From positions 1-64,000 of the forward strand of contig NZ_JACJTD010000002.1 of the NCBI RefSeq assembly GCF_014698505.1: 64,000 nucleotides of DNA, in the 5' to 3' direction. The notes under the pieces were generated by a model that saw nothing but the letters and a program-made list of their open reading frames with translations, was not told the origin of the DNA and searched no databases. The position numbers and the translations under genes were made by a program. Below, piece after piece: positions 27,320-35,854 of the stretch; position 1 is the stretch's first letter; each line of letters starts with the position of its first letter. This stretch comes from Nostoc foliaceum FACHB-393. Its GTDB lineage: Bacteria; Cyanobacteriota; Cyanobacteriia; Cyanobacteriales; Nostocaceae.

Positions 27320-27814
27320 TTATAGCAGGTACTTGGGTGGTGTCAACCAAAACATCTGACTACGACCCAGAGGAGAACCTGTTTCTGGTAGTTTTATCCC
27401 AATCATACCTGCTTTTTTCAAGACTAAGCTTTCTTTGACTTCTCCCCATAGGAGAATTTCTGCCCAATTGGTCAAATCAGGTTCGTGTCCAACCAGCGCC
27501 AGTTGGGTATTTTGGGAATAATTTCTTGGCTCTAACCAGTCTTTTAGCCAACTAGAAATTTGACCATCATGGGCGAGGTGGCTAGATTCCTCTAACTGGG
27601 AGCTTAGTTTTTCTGATATGAGGATATCAGCCGTTTGGCGGGCCCGCACTAAGGGGCTGGTGAGAATCAAATCAAAGCTTAAACCCAATTTAACAAGTTT
27701 CTGAGCAACTTTCTCCGTTTTTTGCCTTCCTTCTTTGGTAAGGCTGCGCTCCTCATCCTTGATGCCTAATCCCTTGTCTTCGGCGATGCCATGACGAATT
27801 AAGTATAGTTCCAT
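27320..27814 (-). CDS. sixA: Phosphohistidine phosphatase SixA
   Basis: 164-residue histidine-phosphatase superfamily enzyme. The phosphorylated His is in LYLIRHGIAED at the N-terminus; TSPLVRARQTADIL holds the conserved Arg and LALVGHEPDLTNW the second catalytic His. SixA removes phosphate from His residues of phosphorelay or PTS-type proteins. In a cyanobacterium with many hybrid kinases the target is unknown. It stands alone on the minus strand, 108 nt upstream of gltA. Confidence 0.88.
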   Translation of the reverse strand: MELYLIRHGIAEDKGLGIKDEERSLTKEGRQKTEKVAQKLVKLGLSFDLILTSPLVRARQTADILISEKLSSQLEESSHLAHDGQISSWLKDWLEPRNYSQNTQLALVGHEPDLTNWAEILLWGEVKESLVLKKAGMIGIKLPETGSPLGRSQMFWLTPPKYLL

Positions 27815-28004
27815 ACTTTGAATTTTTTAGCGTAGCCCTTGCTTAGTTAGGATTTACGTCTGGTGTTAATTAACCTATCCTAATCTTAATCATTATTACT
27901 ACGTATTCATTAATCTCTCATTTGTCCGGTATAACGCGAAGTTTCGATAACTCTTACTGGATCATTTTTGATACCTCTCAACAAAAAATGAAGATGATTT
28001 TGAA

Positions 28005-28208
28005 TTATTCAACAGCAGGACACCATTTACACTGATCAAACCTCTGTTTCAAATACTCCTGTTTGGGATGGCAAATTTTTTCTTCTGGAACTCGTAATTT
28101 GATCCCCTCAAGTATTCGATACTCAGTGATTTTAAGAATAGGGGAAATATGAACCATCATTGTTTTTGGATTAATGGCAATGAGATTTAAGTCAAATAAG
28201 GTATGCAT
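28005..28208 (-). pseudogene. C-terminal fragment of an HNH endonuclease-type protein
   Basis: About 67 residues reading MHTLFDLNLIAINPKTMMV, then SPILKITEYRILEGIKL, then YLKQRFDQCKWC. I recognise this as the tail of a cyanobacterial HNH-type predicted restriction protein; the HNH core upstream is missing. Its apparent start overlaps the end of a DUF29 fragment in another frame, showing that a deletion joined two unrelated genes. Probably not expressed as a functional protein. Confidence 0.65.
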
Positions 28209-28393
28209 AACCTGAACGCACTCTGCAAGGCATGCTGTTGACTCTTACCCAAGTCCACGACTTCCTCAATTAAGTGTTCTAAATCCAGCGTGTCCCACTG
28301 ATGGGATTGTAAAAGCTCTGCTGTCTGTTCTACCCACGCACAAAAATCTTGCTCATACAGAGTTTGTAACATTTGGAGTTCTATAGACTTCAT
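28187..28393 (-). pseudogene. N-terminal half of a DUF29 protein
   Basis: About 68 residues: LYEQDFCAWVEQTAELLQ, then LDLEHLIEEVVDLGKSQQHA, which is the first half of DUF29, normally about 140 residues. It then runs into foreign sequence (FRLCIPYLT) and stops where the HNH fragment begins. DUF29 proteins are multi-copy in cyanobacteria and of unknown function. This copy is truncated by the fusion. Confidence 0.7.
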
Positions 28394-28513
28394 GACGCTT
28401 CTTTTTAGCAAATAAAATAGGTAGGCGCGATTTAATTTTATTTGTGCCTACCTACTTAACATTAAGCATGAACTACATCCTCAATCAGTTCAGCCTCTGT
28501 GAAAAGATCAAAA

Positions 28514-28540
28514 TTCCCGACTTTTCTCAAAAGTCGGGAA
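28514..28540 (-). terminator. Intrinsic terminator of the DHH phosphoesterase gene
   Basis: TTCCCGACTTTT and its complement form a perfect 12-bp stem with a 3-nt loop, followed on the minus strand by TTTTGATC. It lies about 95 nt past the stop codon of the minus-strand DHH gene. Confidence 0.65.
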
Positions 28541-28634
28541 ATATGTTTATCACAAATGACTTAGGGATGCTATCTGACCAAACATTTTGACTGCTACATG
28601 AGTTAGGAGTTTTCCCCATCTCCTTAATCTCTTT

Positions 28635-29918
28635 CTACTCCGACTGAATCGGGTTATCTCTGGGATTAACCAACCTCAGCAGTTTTTGTTTAATTTGAGC
28701 ATCGAATACTTCCCATTTCATTTTCGCATAGGCAGAATTTTCGTTGCTGCCAGATAAGAAGCCCATCGGAATTTCAAAGCCGCCTGCGCTTGTTCTTCCA
28801 CCGCCGAAAAAGCGCCCTGCACTATCTTGTCCAAAGGCTTCTTTGATGAATTCATCAGGATCAAGGGTGAGTTTGGTGGTTCTCAAGGAGCCGATGACTA
28901 TTTCTAGTTCATCGTCTTCATCGTGAACAATGCCATAAACTACGGCGGTGTGGACGTTTTCTTCAGTGACGAGAAAATCAGCCGCTTGGGGGATGGCATC
29001 GCGGTCATCGTAACGTAAGTAACCAACACCAGCAATGGAAAAGTTATTTTGGACGATGCGATTTTTTAGCGATCGCTCGATCACATCCATTACCCGCTTG
29101 GAACGGTTCGCCTGTAAAATGGCGTTTAGCAGTTGAGCATCATAAAATCGGCTTAAATACGCCGCTGCCATAAAGTCTTCTTCTTGCGCTTGCATGAGCC
29201 GATTTGTATCAGATCGCAAGCCGTGCATCAAGGCAGTGGCGCATTTGACGTGTTGATTTATGCTGGTATCTAATGCCAGTAATCCCGTCTGGAGGTACTG
29301 GGTAAAAATTGTTGCTGTTGCTCTTACATAAGGGCGGATATCCTCAAACTCTGAGTGGAGATCACCTTGTATACTGTGATGATCAACTAGTACCACTAGG
29401 GGAATTCCAGCTTGCTGCACCGCTGACAGTAGCTGTGAAGTGGTTCCCTGGTTATCAATTAGTACAAAACCTTGATAAGATGACAAATCTTTGGTTTTCA
29501 ACGTTTGCGGTGTCCAACGTTGGATTGGTAAGTTAGTTAGCCTTACCAAAGCAATATTTTCTTGATGGCTCAACGCACCAGCATAAATTATTTCACATTT
29601 GATATCATATTGCTGGGCGATTAACTGATAAGTCCAAGCACAGGAAAGGGCATCAGGGTCAGGAAAATCTTGCAGAATTACCAGTTGGCGATCGTGCCGA
29701 TGTGCCAAAAGAGTTTTTTGCAGTTCTTCTGACTTTTGTTGTGCCAGCGAATTACCACGCTGACTGAGATATATAGCCCCATCACCTACCGATGGCGGTA
29801 ATGACGGACTCTTAAATGCAACTTCCACTGGCGCTTTCTCGATTTCAGGTTCCTCTGGGTTTGGCTCTGTGGTCAATGACAAACTCTCAAACTGAGTAAC
29901 GGGCGAATTCAAGTACAT
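28635..29918 (-). CDS. DHH family phosphoesterase (NrnA/RecJ-like)
   Basis: 427-residue DHH/DHHA1 phosphoesterase. An N-terminal 60-residue polar extension is followed by QDFPDPDALSCAW (metal-binding Asp pair), FVLIDNQGT, and LVVLVDHHSIQG (the DHH motif). The C-terminal DHHA1 domain has FFGGGRTSAGGFEIPMG, the glycine-rich substrate loop. Such enzymes cut oligoribonucleotides, pAp or cyclic dinucleotides in a Mn-dependent manner. It lacks the CBS or PAS domains of GdpP-type proteins, so NrnA-like RNA or pAp turnover is the best guess. Long spacers lie on both sides. Confidence 0.85.
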   Translation of the reverse strand: MYLNSPVTQFESLSLTTEPNPEEPEIEKAPVEVAFKSPSLPPSVGDGAIYLSQRGNSLAQQKSEELQKTLLAHRHDRQLVILQDFPDPDALSCAWTYQLIAQQYDIKCEIIYAGALSHQENIALVRLTNLPIQRWTPQTLKTKDLSSYQGFVLIDNQGTTSQLLSAVQQAGIPLVVLVDHHSIQGDLHSEFEDIRPYVRATATIFTQYLQTGLLALDTSINQHVKCATALMHGLRSDTNRLMQAQEEDFMAAAYLSRFYDAQLLNAILQANRSKRVMDVIERSLKNRIVQNNFSIAGVGYLRYDDRDAIPQAADFLVTEENVHTAVVYGIVHDEDDELEIVIGSLRTTKLTLDPDEFIKEAFGQDSAGRFFGGGRTSAGGFEIPMGFLSGSNENSAYAKMKWEVFDAQIKQKLLRLVNPRDNPIQSE

Positions 29919-30620
29919 AGGGAACTTTTTTAAAGTGTGAGGCTCCTTTAATTCAGAAATACTACGATCAGCAATTCACTGAATTTAGCCACATTATTCT
30001 GATCTTCGCAAAAATTTCAAGACATTGCACTATACATCTAAGTATATTTTTTGTCAGTAACAGCGCTTAACAATAAACTAAATTCCATGAGAGTGCGTAT
30101 AGGTGCTGGAGGCAAAGAAGTTTAGTATATCGGGCTGTATCTGACAGCATAAATTTCTTTTAGGAGCTTTTTTCTCGTCCTTTGATTGAATCAACTGAAT
30201 TTTTATCTGGCTTAGGGTATATTTTCTATTTTATATTTTAGAATTAGTCCTTGATATTTGAAATATTCTTATGCTTAATATTCTCATCATTGTGACTATT
30301 GAGCAAATCAATTAATAATTATTTTTAATCAACAACGCGTGTTTAGTATCCCCTTTGAAAATTCTGATAATTCTGATAATTTAGAGCGAGCCTAGTGGAA
30401 GAAGGCAGAAGCCAGGAAAGATGAGGAGCAAGGGGGAAACCCATACACAAATGTAGAAGCATTGAGCATTGACGGATTGTGCCTGTCTACGAGACGCACT
30501 CGCCTTCGTTGCAAGCCATATAGCCGACAATTTTTAAACGCTCCATAACTAAAGTTATTGGTTATGTCCCAAAGCAAGAGGTTATTTTTTCTTTCCCCCT
30601 TTGCTCCTCTGCTTTTTTGC
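29919..30620. other. Intergenic region, no gene seen
   Basis: 700 nt between the DHH gene start and the HNH gene stop. AT-rich in the middle, with low-complexity runs (atatttta, aattctgataattctgataatt). Minus-strand ORF 30392-30577 and plus-strand ORF 30558-30848 have no credible protein features; the latter is mostly the shadow of the HNH gene. Confidence 0.5.
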
Positions 30621-31118
30621 TCAAAGACCTATAACATATTTTTGCCACTCTGTGTGCAGTCCACTCTTAAGATGTTTGCTGACTTCAAAATAGAGGCTGC
30701 TATAAGGTTGGCGTGGGGGATGACGCAAAGGCATATGAGCTTCGTGGGGAGTGCGACTGCCTTTTTTGACATTGCAACGGACACAAGCGGTCACAATATT
30801 CTCCCAGCTATCGCCCCCGCCGCGCGATCGCGGTATTACATGGTCTAGAGTCAACTCATCCCCTGTGTAACCACAGTATTGACAGGCATGACCATCACGG
30901 TGCAATATATTTCGACGAGTCAGAGGAATTTCTTTATAAGGAACACGCACGTAATGACGTAACCGGATTACGGTCGGCAACGGAAAATCCGAGTATAGGA
31001 ATTTACCGTTGTGTTCCACGTGTTCTGCTTTGCCCTTAATTAACAGAACCACAGCACGACGCCAACTCGTTATATTGAGAGGTTCGTAAGAGGCGTTTAA
31101 GACTAAAACCTTCCCCAT
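30621..31118 (-). CDS. HNH endonuclease
   Basis: 165-residue single-domain HNH nuclease. The N-terminus MGKVLVLNASYEPLNITSW is highly typical of the cyanobacterial/actinobacterial HNH family. The core is CQYCGYTGDELTLDHVIPRS (CxxC zinc site plus DH), GGGDSWENIVTACVRCN (N and second CxxC) and KKGSRTPHEAHM. Members are near-universal in cyanobacteria and probably act in DNA repair or nicking rather than restriction; no methylase is nearby. It is divergent from alr with 288 nt between. Confidence 0.9.
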   Translation of the reverse strand: MGKVLVLNASYEPLNITSWRRAVVLLIKGKAEHVEHNGKFLYSDFPLPTVIRLRHYVRVPYKEIPLTRRNILHRDGHACQYCGYTGDELTLDHVIPRSRGGGDSWENIVTACVRCNVKKGSRTPHEAHMPLRHPPRQPYSSLYFEVSKHLKSGLHTEWQKYVIGL

Positions 31119-31406
31119 TTATCTGCGCTCAGGGTATTAGTTTTACACTAAGTTTTACATATATTAACACAAATCTACCCTGTTAGGGTGATGAGAATAA
31201 ATTATACTTTCGGGAGAATTCGGAAATTAAGTTATGAGTTTAAACTTATAAATTCACAACTTTTAACTTTTACTTTACTATCGCAATATCTTGTATCAAT
31301 TCCAATATGAAGGGTAAACTTCCTATTTAATCTGATCTCGCTTTTATGAGCGTGTATAGATAGATAACTTGGAAGTTTAGCCGTGGTGGGATAGGAGTCA
31401 GTACAA

Positions 31407-32594
31407 ATGTTAAGTCGCAAACAAATCCCTGGTGTAGTTCCTAATCAGCAGTGCGACCCCTACGCGTGGTTTTCGCAACGAGCTTGGGTAGAAATTGATT
31501 TAGGGGCGTTGTCGTACAATATACAGCAATTGGTACAGTTTTTATCGCCAGGTACCCAGTTGATGGCAGTAGTAAAAGCCGATGCGTATGGACATGGAGC
31601 GGTAACAGTCGCCCAAACTGTAATTCAATCGGGAGCTAGTTGGCTGGGAGTCGCTACAGTACCAGAAGCAATTCAATTACGAGAAGGCGGGATTCAAGCA
31701 CCCATTTTGATTTTAGGGGCAACTCATACACCAGAGCAGATTCATGCGATCGCACATTGGAAACTTCAGCCCACACTCTGTAGTCCTAAACAAGCTTTGG
31801 TATTTTCCGATATCCTAGAATCCATTAATCATGGTTCTCCAGTGCCCGTACACATCAAATTAGACACGGGAATGTCTAGGTTGGGAACCGATTGGCGGCA
31901 AGCTGGCGAATTTGTGCAATTAGTGCAGCGGTTACCACATCTTTCTATTGCCAGTATTTATTCTCATTTGGCAACAGCAGATGATCCTGATCCGACGGCA
32001 ATGGAAGAACAGCATAAACGATTTGAGGAAGCGATCGCTCAAATCAAAGCAATGGGAATTGAACCGCCCTGCTTGCATTTGGCAAACTCAGCGGCTGCAC
32101 TAACAGATTCGGCATTGCACTACGACATTGTGCGAGTAGGTTTAGCTGTTTACGGACTTTACCCAGCCCCGCATTTACAAAATGCAATCGACCTCAAGCC
32201 CGTTTTGCAACTTAAAGCACGAGTCACCCAAGTCAAAACAATTGCCCCAGGAACTGGTGTCAGCTACGGTCATAAATTTATTGCCCCGCGTGAACTTCGC
32301 CTCGCTGTCGTGGGAATTGGCTATGCTGACGGTGTGCCTCGTAATCTTTCGAACAAAATGCAGGCGTTAATTCGCGGTCAGCGGGTTTCGCAAATCGGGA
32401 CAATTACAATGGATCAATTGATGCTGGATGTGAGTGCTATACCCAATATCCAAGAAGGGGAAGTAGTAACCTTGCTAGGCGAACAGGGAAAAGAACAAAT
32501 TTCAGCGGACGATTGGGCAGAACAATTAAACACTATTTCTTGGGAAATTCTCTGTGGGTTTAAGCATCGTCTGCCTCGTGTTGCAGTTATGTAA
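31407..32594 (+). CDS. alr: Alanine racemase
   Basis: PLP enzyme that interconverts L- and D-alanine for peptidoglycan. 395 residues. The PLP Lys is in AVVKADAYGHG (K57), the opposite catalytic Tyr in GTGVSYGHKF, and the PLP-phosphate contacts are in LHLANSAAAL and GIGYADGVPR. RVGLAVYGLYP is the conserved strand before the C-terminal beta domain. The first 20 residues are a non-conserved extension. It is followed by a tRNA-Leu gene on the same strand. Confidence 0.95.
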   Translation: MLSRKQIPGVVPNQQCDPYAWFSQRAWVEIDLGALSYNIQQLVQFLSPGTQLMAVVKADAYGHGAVTVAQTVIQSGASWLGVATVPEAIQLREGGIQAPILILGATHTPEQIHAIAHWKLQPTLCSPKQALVFSDILESINHGSPVPVHIKLDTGMSRLGTDWRQAGEFVQLVQRLPHLSIASIYSHLATADDPDPTAMEEQHKRFEEAIAQIKAMGIEPPCLHLANSAAALTDSALHYDIVRVGLAVYGLYPAPHLQNAIDLKPVLQLKARVTQVKTIAPGTGVSYGHKFIAPRELRLAVVGIGYADGVPRNLSNKMQALIRGQRVSQIGTITMDQLMLDVSAIPNIQEGEVVTLLGEQGKEQISADDWAEQLNTISWEILCGFKHRLPRVAVM

Positions 32595-32684
32595 TTGGGT
32601 ATGGGGCATAGGAAATTAATTTTTCCCTTGTCCCTCATTCTCTATTCCCATAAATAATTTCTTATGGTATGATAGTAAACTGAT

Positions 32685-32766
32685 GCGGATGTGGCGGAAT
32701 TGGCAGACGCGCTAGATTTAGGTTCTAGTTCCGAAAGGAGTGAAGGTTCAAGTCCTTTCATCCGCA
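32685..32766 (+). tRNA. tRNA-Leu (anticodon UAG)
   Basis: 82-nt type II tRNA. The acceptor stem is GCGGATG/CATCCGC with discriminator A at 32766. The D-arm has TGGCGGAATTGGCAGAC. The anticodon stem is CTAGA/TCTAG around loop TTTAGGT, giving anticodon TAG (reads CUA and other CUN codons). A long variable arm TTCCGAAAGGA and a T-loop GTTCAAG follow. CCA is not encoded. It lies 90 nt after alr. Confidence 0.97.
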
Positions 32767-32794
32767 CTTTTAACAAATTGAATTGCCTTATCTA

Positions 32795-32841
32795 GGCTGG
32801 TAACTATCCTTGAGTTAAAACTTCAAGGATAGTTACCAGCC
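32795..32841. terminator. Perfect 19-bp inverted repeat after tRNA-Leu
   Basis: ggctggtaactatccttga and its exact complement (32795-32813 and 32823-32841) enclose 9 nt. It begins 29 nt beyond the tRNA and is followed by TATTTAAATTTTA. It may end tRNA transcription, although the stem is unusually long for a terminator and could be a mobile palindromic element. Confidence 0.6.
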
Positions 32842-32863
32842 TATTTAAATTTTACCTAAATAA

Positions 32864-32941
32864 GACTTACGCATAAAAGATCCTCTTTTTAAGGAGGAGT
32901 GCGCTACGAGAACGAAGTTTCAGGTTTTAAATGCGTAAGTC
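32864..32941. mobile_element. MITE-like element with 11-bp terminal inverted repeats
   Basis: GACTTACGCAT at 32864-32874 and ATGCGTAAGTC at 32931-32941 are perfect terminal inverted repeats bounding 78 bp of non-coding DNA, which includes a smaller TCCTCTTTTTAAGGAGGA palindrome. The GACTTACGCA end sequence is familiar from non-autonomous miniature elements in Nostoc. No clear target duplication is visible beyond an AT-rich taaataa flank on each side. Confidence 0.65.
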
Positions 32942-33782
32942 CTGCTAAATAAAAATATGTTTAGCCAGCATAGTTTCAAATATAAAGAACGTGGATTTAA
33001 TAATCTACAATTTTCGTAGGTAGGGTGCATTAGGAGTATAACGTACCATTCCAAGTGCTTTTAGTGGATTATGCTGTCGCTACAAAAAATAACTTTTACA
33101 TTCTCTTTAATCGACATTTTTAAGTTTAAGCTCATCCCACCTCTAAAAGGGGATGGGATAACACGTGCATACTGATAACTGATGACGGTTGACAGTTAAC
33201 AGTCATCAGTCAACAGTTAACGGCGAGGCGGCTATCCCGAACACCCTTTGTTTGCACAGCGTCTCGTAGAGAAGAAGTGGGCTTCCCGCCGCCTTGGTGA
33301 ATATTAAAAAATTAATTTATTATTATCAATAAATCAGTATTATTGCTGTGGTCAACTTGAAGTTACTCAATGCAAAGTGGCTTCATTATAGTCCTTAGTT
33401 GGTTAAAGACTGGGTTTTACTTAAGTGTAAATACAGAAGTTCAAATATATTACTATTTACAAAATCAGTATTATTCCTGTGGTCAGATTGGGGTTACTCA
33501 ATGGAAAGTGGCTTCATCTAGTCTTGACATTTTTATGTCTTATTCTCCGAAGATGTCTGTAAATCTCAGTAACAGGAAGTAAATTAATAATAATTTACGA
33601 ATTTACTGAGATTTGATCTTTGAAAATAACGCTGTTTTCGTTGAGTTTCAACACAAACCCTAGATATAAACTGATGTACCTAAACATACAAAAGTTTAAT
33701 ATTTTTTACCTGATTTCAATTGTGAAATCACTTTGTATGAAATTAGCTTACACGTATCGAATTTAGCTGAAGTAAAAGCAAA
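32942..33782. other. Spacer upstream of the chemotaxis-like operon
   Basis: 840 nt. No gene is convincing; the plus-strand ORF 33370-33582 spans one copy of a direct repeat and has no protein features. The region holds a degenerate gtagggtgcatt...ataacgtacc REP-like palindrome (about 33020-33047), a gttaacagtcatcagtcaacagtt-type mini-repeat (33190-33222), a gcgtctcgtagagaag palindrome near 33260, and two copies of a 58-bp direct repeat. The operon promoter should lie between 33530 and 33780. Confidence 0.5.
33331..33521. repeat. Pair of about 58-bp direct repeats
   Basis: Copies at 33331-33388 and 33463-33521 share aaatcagtattatt-ctgtggtca and gttactcaatg-aaagtggcttcat with about eight mismatches between them. 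They are spaced 131 bp apart, upstream of the chemotaxis operon, and might be binding regions for a regulator or a decayed duplication. Confidence 0.75.
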
Positions 33783-34850
33783 ATGAGCACAACTCCTATA
33801 GGTAGCTACAGGTTGTTCCAGAAACTACATCCGCTATCTCTGTTGGCACAATTAACCAGTCGGCGTGCTACAGGGTGCTTAAACATATTTACTGGAATAG
33901 TTTCTTGGTCAATTTATCTAGAGGACGGTAAACTTACTTATGCCTCCTATTCAGATAAACTGTTTGAGCGGCTTGACAGTCACTTGCGACGCTTGAGCCA
34001 GCAAATTCCAGCTCTCAACAGCGCCACTCGCGTGCAGATGCGGCTGATGTTTGAGACGAAGAATGAACATCAATCAATACCAAATGCAGATTACCAAGCT
34101 ATTTGTTGGTTAGTAAATCAGGATTATATTACTTCTGTACAAGCAGGAAGCCTGATAGACGAATTGGCAAAAGAAGTACTGGAATCATTTCTGTGTTTAA
34201 AAGAAGGTAGCTATGAATTCAGCCCGGAAAGCTCTTTGGATAAACTACCAAAATTCTGCCGCCTGGATTTGCGGTTACTTGTTGAACATTGTCAAAAGCA
34301 GTTACGAAATCGGCAAAATATCCAGTCATCAATACCGGCTGGTGGGAGTTCCCAAGTTTTGTCTAAAACACAACCATCTCAAGTTCAGCCACAACTGCAA
34401 ATAAAACTTGGGCAAAAGTTACCGATACCAATCAATTTTGATATTTCTGAGAATAATAAAACTACTCAGCCAACTGTTAGCAAAAAACTATATACAATTG
34501 CCTGCATTGATGATAGCCAAACAGTTTTGAATTCCATCAAACACTTTTTGGATGAAAACACATTTTCTGTTGTAATGATCAATGATCCAGTAAAAGCTTT
34601 AATGCAAATTCTTCGGAGTAAGCCCGATCTGATTTTGCTAGATGTTGAAATGCCAAGTTTAGATGGCTACGAACTATGTTCCTTATTACGGAAACATTCA
34701 GCTTTTAAAAATACACCGATCATTATGGTGACTGGTAGAACAGGATTTATCGACAGAGCAAAGGCTAAAATGGTCAGGTCATCAGGATATTTGACTAAGC
34801 CTTTCACCCAATCAGAATTGCTAAAAATGGTTTTTAAGCATCTTGGTTGA
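33783..34850 (+). CDS. hmpA: PATAN-domain response regulator (PatA/PixG-like)
   Basis: 355-residue response regulator of the PatA type. An N-terminal PATAN/DUF4388-like domain (about 8-175) starts SYRLFQKLHPLSLLAQL and includes GCLNIFTG and SWSIYLEDGKLTYAS. A Gln/Ser-rich linker (180-232) leads to a receiver domain (236-353) with CIDDSQ, phosphoacceptor D287 in LILLDVEMPSLDG, Thr in MVTGRTG and Lys in YLTKPFTQ. It is the first gene of a five-gene chemotaxis-like operon; I name it after hmpA of Nostoc punctiforme by gene order and domain content. In such systems PATAN regulators receive phosphate from the CheA-like kinase and act on pilus polarity. Confidence 0.82.
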   Translation: MSTTPIGSYRLFQKLHPLSLLAQLTSRRATGCLNIFTGIVSWSIYLEDGKLTYASYSDKLFERLDSHLRRLSQQIPALNSATRVQMRLMFETKNEHQSIPNADYQAICWLVNQDYITSVQAGSLIDELAKEVLESFLCLKEGSYEFSPESSLDKLPKFCRLDLRLLVEHCQKQLRNRQNIQSSIPAGGSSQVLSKTQPSQVQPQLQIKLGQKLPIPINFDISENNKTTQPTVSKKLYTIACIDDSQTVLNSIKHFLDENTFSVVMINDPVKALMQILRSKPDLILLDVEMPSLDGYELCSLLRKHSAFKNTPIIMVTGRTGFIDRAKAKMVRSSGYLTKPFTQSELLKMVFKHLG

Positions 34851-34912
34851 TTTAAACAAGGCAAATAAAAATAACAAAATATGTTTAATTTATTTTTTTA
34901 GGAGATTTAATA

Positions 34913-35290
34913 GTGAGCCTGACTTTGCTTGGCACGATTCTGATTGTAGAAGATTCTCCCAGTGAATTGGAATTAATGAGCCATTATCTCAAAGAGAGTG
35001 GTTATAACGTAATTAAAGCAAGTGGTGCGAAAGAGGGTTTAGAAAAAGCTGTGTTAGAAAAACCAGATGCGATCGTTACTGATGTAGTAATGCCAGAAAT
35101 GAGTGGATTTGAATTATGTCGTTATTTGAGAAGAAATCCGATTACTGCAAAAGTGCCGATTGTAGTTTGTAGTTCCAAAAATCAAGAAATTGATCGTTTA
35201 TGGGCGATGAGACAAGGTGCAGATGCCTATATCACTAAACCTTACACCCGCGAACATCTCCTACGTACTATTAAATCAGTGGTAATTTGA
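34913..35290 (+). CDS. hmpB: CheY-like response regulator
   Basis: 125-residue single receiver domain. The start is GTG at 34913 with AGGAG 8 nt upstream. Acidic pocket VEDSPS, phosphoacceptor D57 in AIVTDVVMPEMSG, Ser-Ser in VVCSSKN and Lys in YITKPYTREH. It is the diffusible output regulator of the operon, comparable to PixH/HmpB. It is followed by the CheW gene after 4 nt. Confidence 0.85.
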   Translation: MSLTLLGTILIVEDSPSELELMSHYLKESGYNVIKASGAKEGLEKAVLEKPDAIVTDVVMPEMSGFELCRYLRRNPITAKVPIVVCSSKNQEIDRLWAMRQGADAYITKPYTREHLLRTIKSVVI

Positions 35291-35294
35291 ATCA

Positions 35295-35792
35295 ATGACT
35301 AGTAACAACATTACACTTCCTTCAAAACCAACCCAAAATAACTTAGCAGACGGTTATCTGAAGTTTCAGCTAAATCAACAGACTGCTGCTGTTTTATCAA
35401 TGAAACATACGCAAGAGGCAATTCTTGTACCTGTTGAATCTATTACCTCAATGCCCAATATGCCCTCCTGCATATTAGGATTAATGAATTGGCGCAGTCG
35501 GATAATTTGGGTAGTTGATTTGCCAAGAATGCTCAATTTAGAATCTATAGATTATCGACTGCGGCAGTACAATGCGATCATTATCCAAGTGGAATCATTG
35601 GTGTTGGGCTTAGTTGTCCAAGAAATAAAAGGTACAACTAAATTCATGGCTGATGATATTCATTCTCCTATAGGACAAGTGGCATCCAGTTTAGTTCCTT
35701 ATTTATGTGGCTGCGTTGTGCAACAAGAAGAAATATTACTGGTATTAGATGCACAAGCAATTGTACAGTCTTCTATTCTCCGCAGTGATTAG
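35295..35792 (+). CDS. hmpC: CheW-like coupling protein
   Basis: 165-residue CheW domain protein that bridges receptor and kinase. The beta-barrel pattern is visible: [54 protein letters not shown] (the N-W-R-G-like loop), [10 protein letters not shown] and a final [10 protein letters not shown]. It lies 4 nt after hmpB and 62 nt before the receptor gene. Confidence 0.88.
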   Translation: MTSNNITLPSKPTQNNLADGYLKFQLNQQTAAVLSMKHTQEAILVPVESITSMPNMPSCILGLMNWRSRIIWVVDLPRMLNLESIDYRLRQYNAIIIQVESLVLGLVVQEIKGTTKFMADDIHSPIGQVASSLVPYLCGCVVQQEEILLVLDAQAIVQSSILRSD

Positions 35793-35854
35793 GGTCTATT
35801 ACTAAAAAAAGGATTTTTAGTGTTCTTATTCACATAGTTAGGAGAACTACTTTT

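Noticed and set aside
33370-33582. Plus-strand ORF of 70 codons before the chemotaxis operon
   Set aside because: It crosses one copy of a direct repeat, has no ribosome site and no recognisable protein features.
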